Shown here: in pieces, positions 5,518 through 5,527 of the stretch
Layout of the letters: each line of letters opens with the position of its first letter
Position numbering within the stretch: position 1 is the stretch's first letter
Origin: Rhodanobacteraceae bacterium
GTDB taxonomy: Bacteria > Pseudomonadota > Gammaproteobacteria > Xanthomonadales > SZUA-5
Direction: 5' to 3'
NCBI GenBank assembly: GCA_003233535.1
Contig: QIMA01000387.1
Span: 1 to 5,527, forward strand
Length of the DNA stretch: 5,527 nt
Notes under the pieces: model-generated
What the model was told of the DNA's origin: nothing
The model's input: the letters and a program-made list of their open reading frames with translations, nothing else
Database searches by the model: none
Position numbers and translations under genes: made by a program

Positions 5518-5527
5518 GTGGCTCATA
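5518..5527 (+). CDS. Start of a further plus-strand gene (only about 3 codons visible)
   Basis: GTG GCT CAT (M-A-H) runs off the window after an AAGGAG at 7 nt. By position, same strand and downstream of a lasso cyclase-precursor pair, this could be the leader-binding B1 (PqqD-like), the B2 protease or an exporter, but nothing in three codons shows which. The 446-base gap after the precursor also leaves room for an unrelated gene. Confidence 0.35.

Noticed and set aside
1..5527. CRISPR array, tRNA, rRNA, insertion sequence
   Set aside because: No regularly spaced repeats, no cloverleaf with a CCA-type end, no transposase frame and no rRNA-like conserved stretch were seen on either strand.

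Overview
The window looks like a GC-rich bacterial chromosome or contig, most likely proteobacterial. The grounds are high GC at third codon positions, a lipoprotein signal and secreted proteins of Gram-negative style, and a lasso-peptide pair of the proteobacterial kind. I cannot name the genus from sequence alone; gammaproteobacterial is a guess.

Layout, left to right. (1) Bases 1-1703, plus strand: an animal-type (myeloperoxidase/cyclooxygenase superfamily) heme peroxidase, cut at its 5' end by the window edge just inside its signal peptide. (2) 1742-2167, minus strand: a small secreted or membrane-anchored protein of unknown function with a strong Shine-Dalgarno. It converges on the peroxidase, and an imperfect stem-loop lies over the peroxidase stop codon. 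(3) 2168-2460: non-coding, holding a perfect 13-bp inverted repeat (2292-2304 / 2376-2388). (4) 2461-3021, minus strand: a lipoprotein with a tyrosine-phosphatase-like domain and a compact C-x4-R P-loop. (5) 3022-3103: a short divergent intergenic region dominated by an 8-bp GC-rich stem-loop. (6) 3104-4825, plus strand: an asparagine-synthetase-like lasso peptide cyclase whose amidotransferase half lacks the catalytic Cys. (7) 4904-5071, plus strand: a 55-residue gene, the lasso peptide precursor, with leader motif YxxPxLxxxGxxxxxTx and predicted core GGSPGTGDSGAAGTEQF (8-residue Gly1-Asp8 ring). (8) 5072-5517: no convincing gene, but a perfect short palindrome at 5461-5475. (9) 5505 onward: a strong Shine-Dalgarno followed by GTG at 5518, apparently the first codons of another plus-strand gene that leaves the window.

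The main result is the cyclase-precursor pair, which is the core of a lasso-peptide (class II RiPP) biosynthetic locus in C-A order. The leader-binding protein (B1, PqqD-like), the leader protease (B2) and any exporter are not in the window. If present, they most likely lie to the right, possibly beginning with the gene at 5518. The peroxidase, the unknown secreted protein and the phosphatase lipoprotein show no sequence sign of belonging to the same pathway; the lipoprotein only shares a divergent upstream region with the cyclase.
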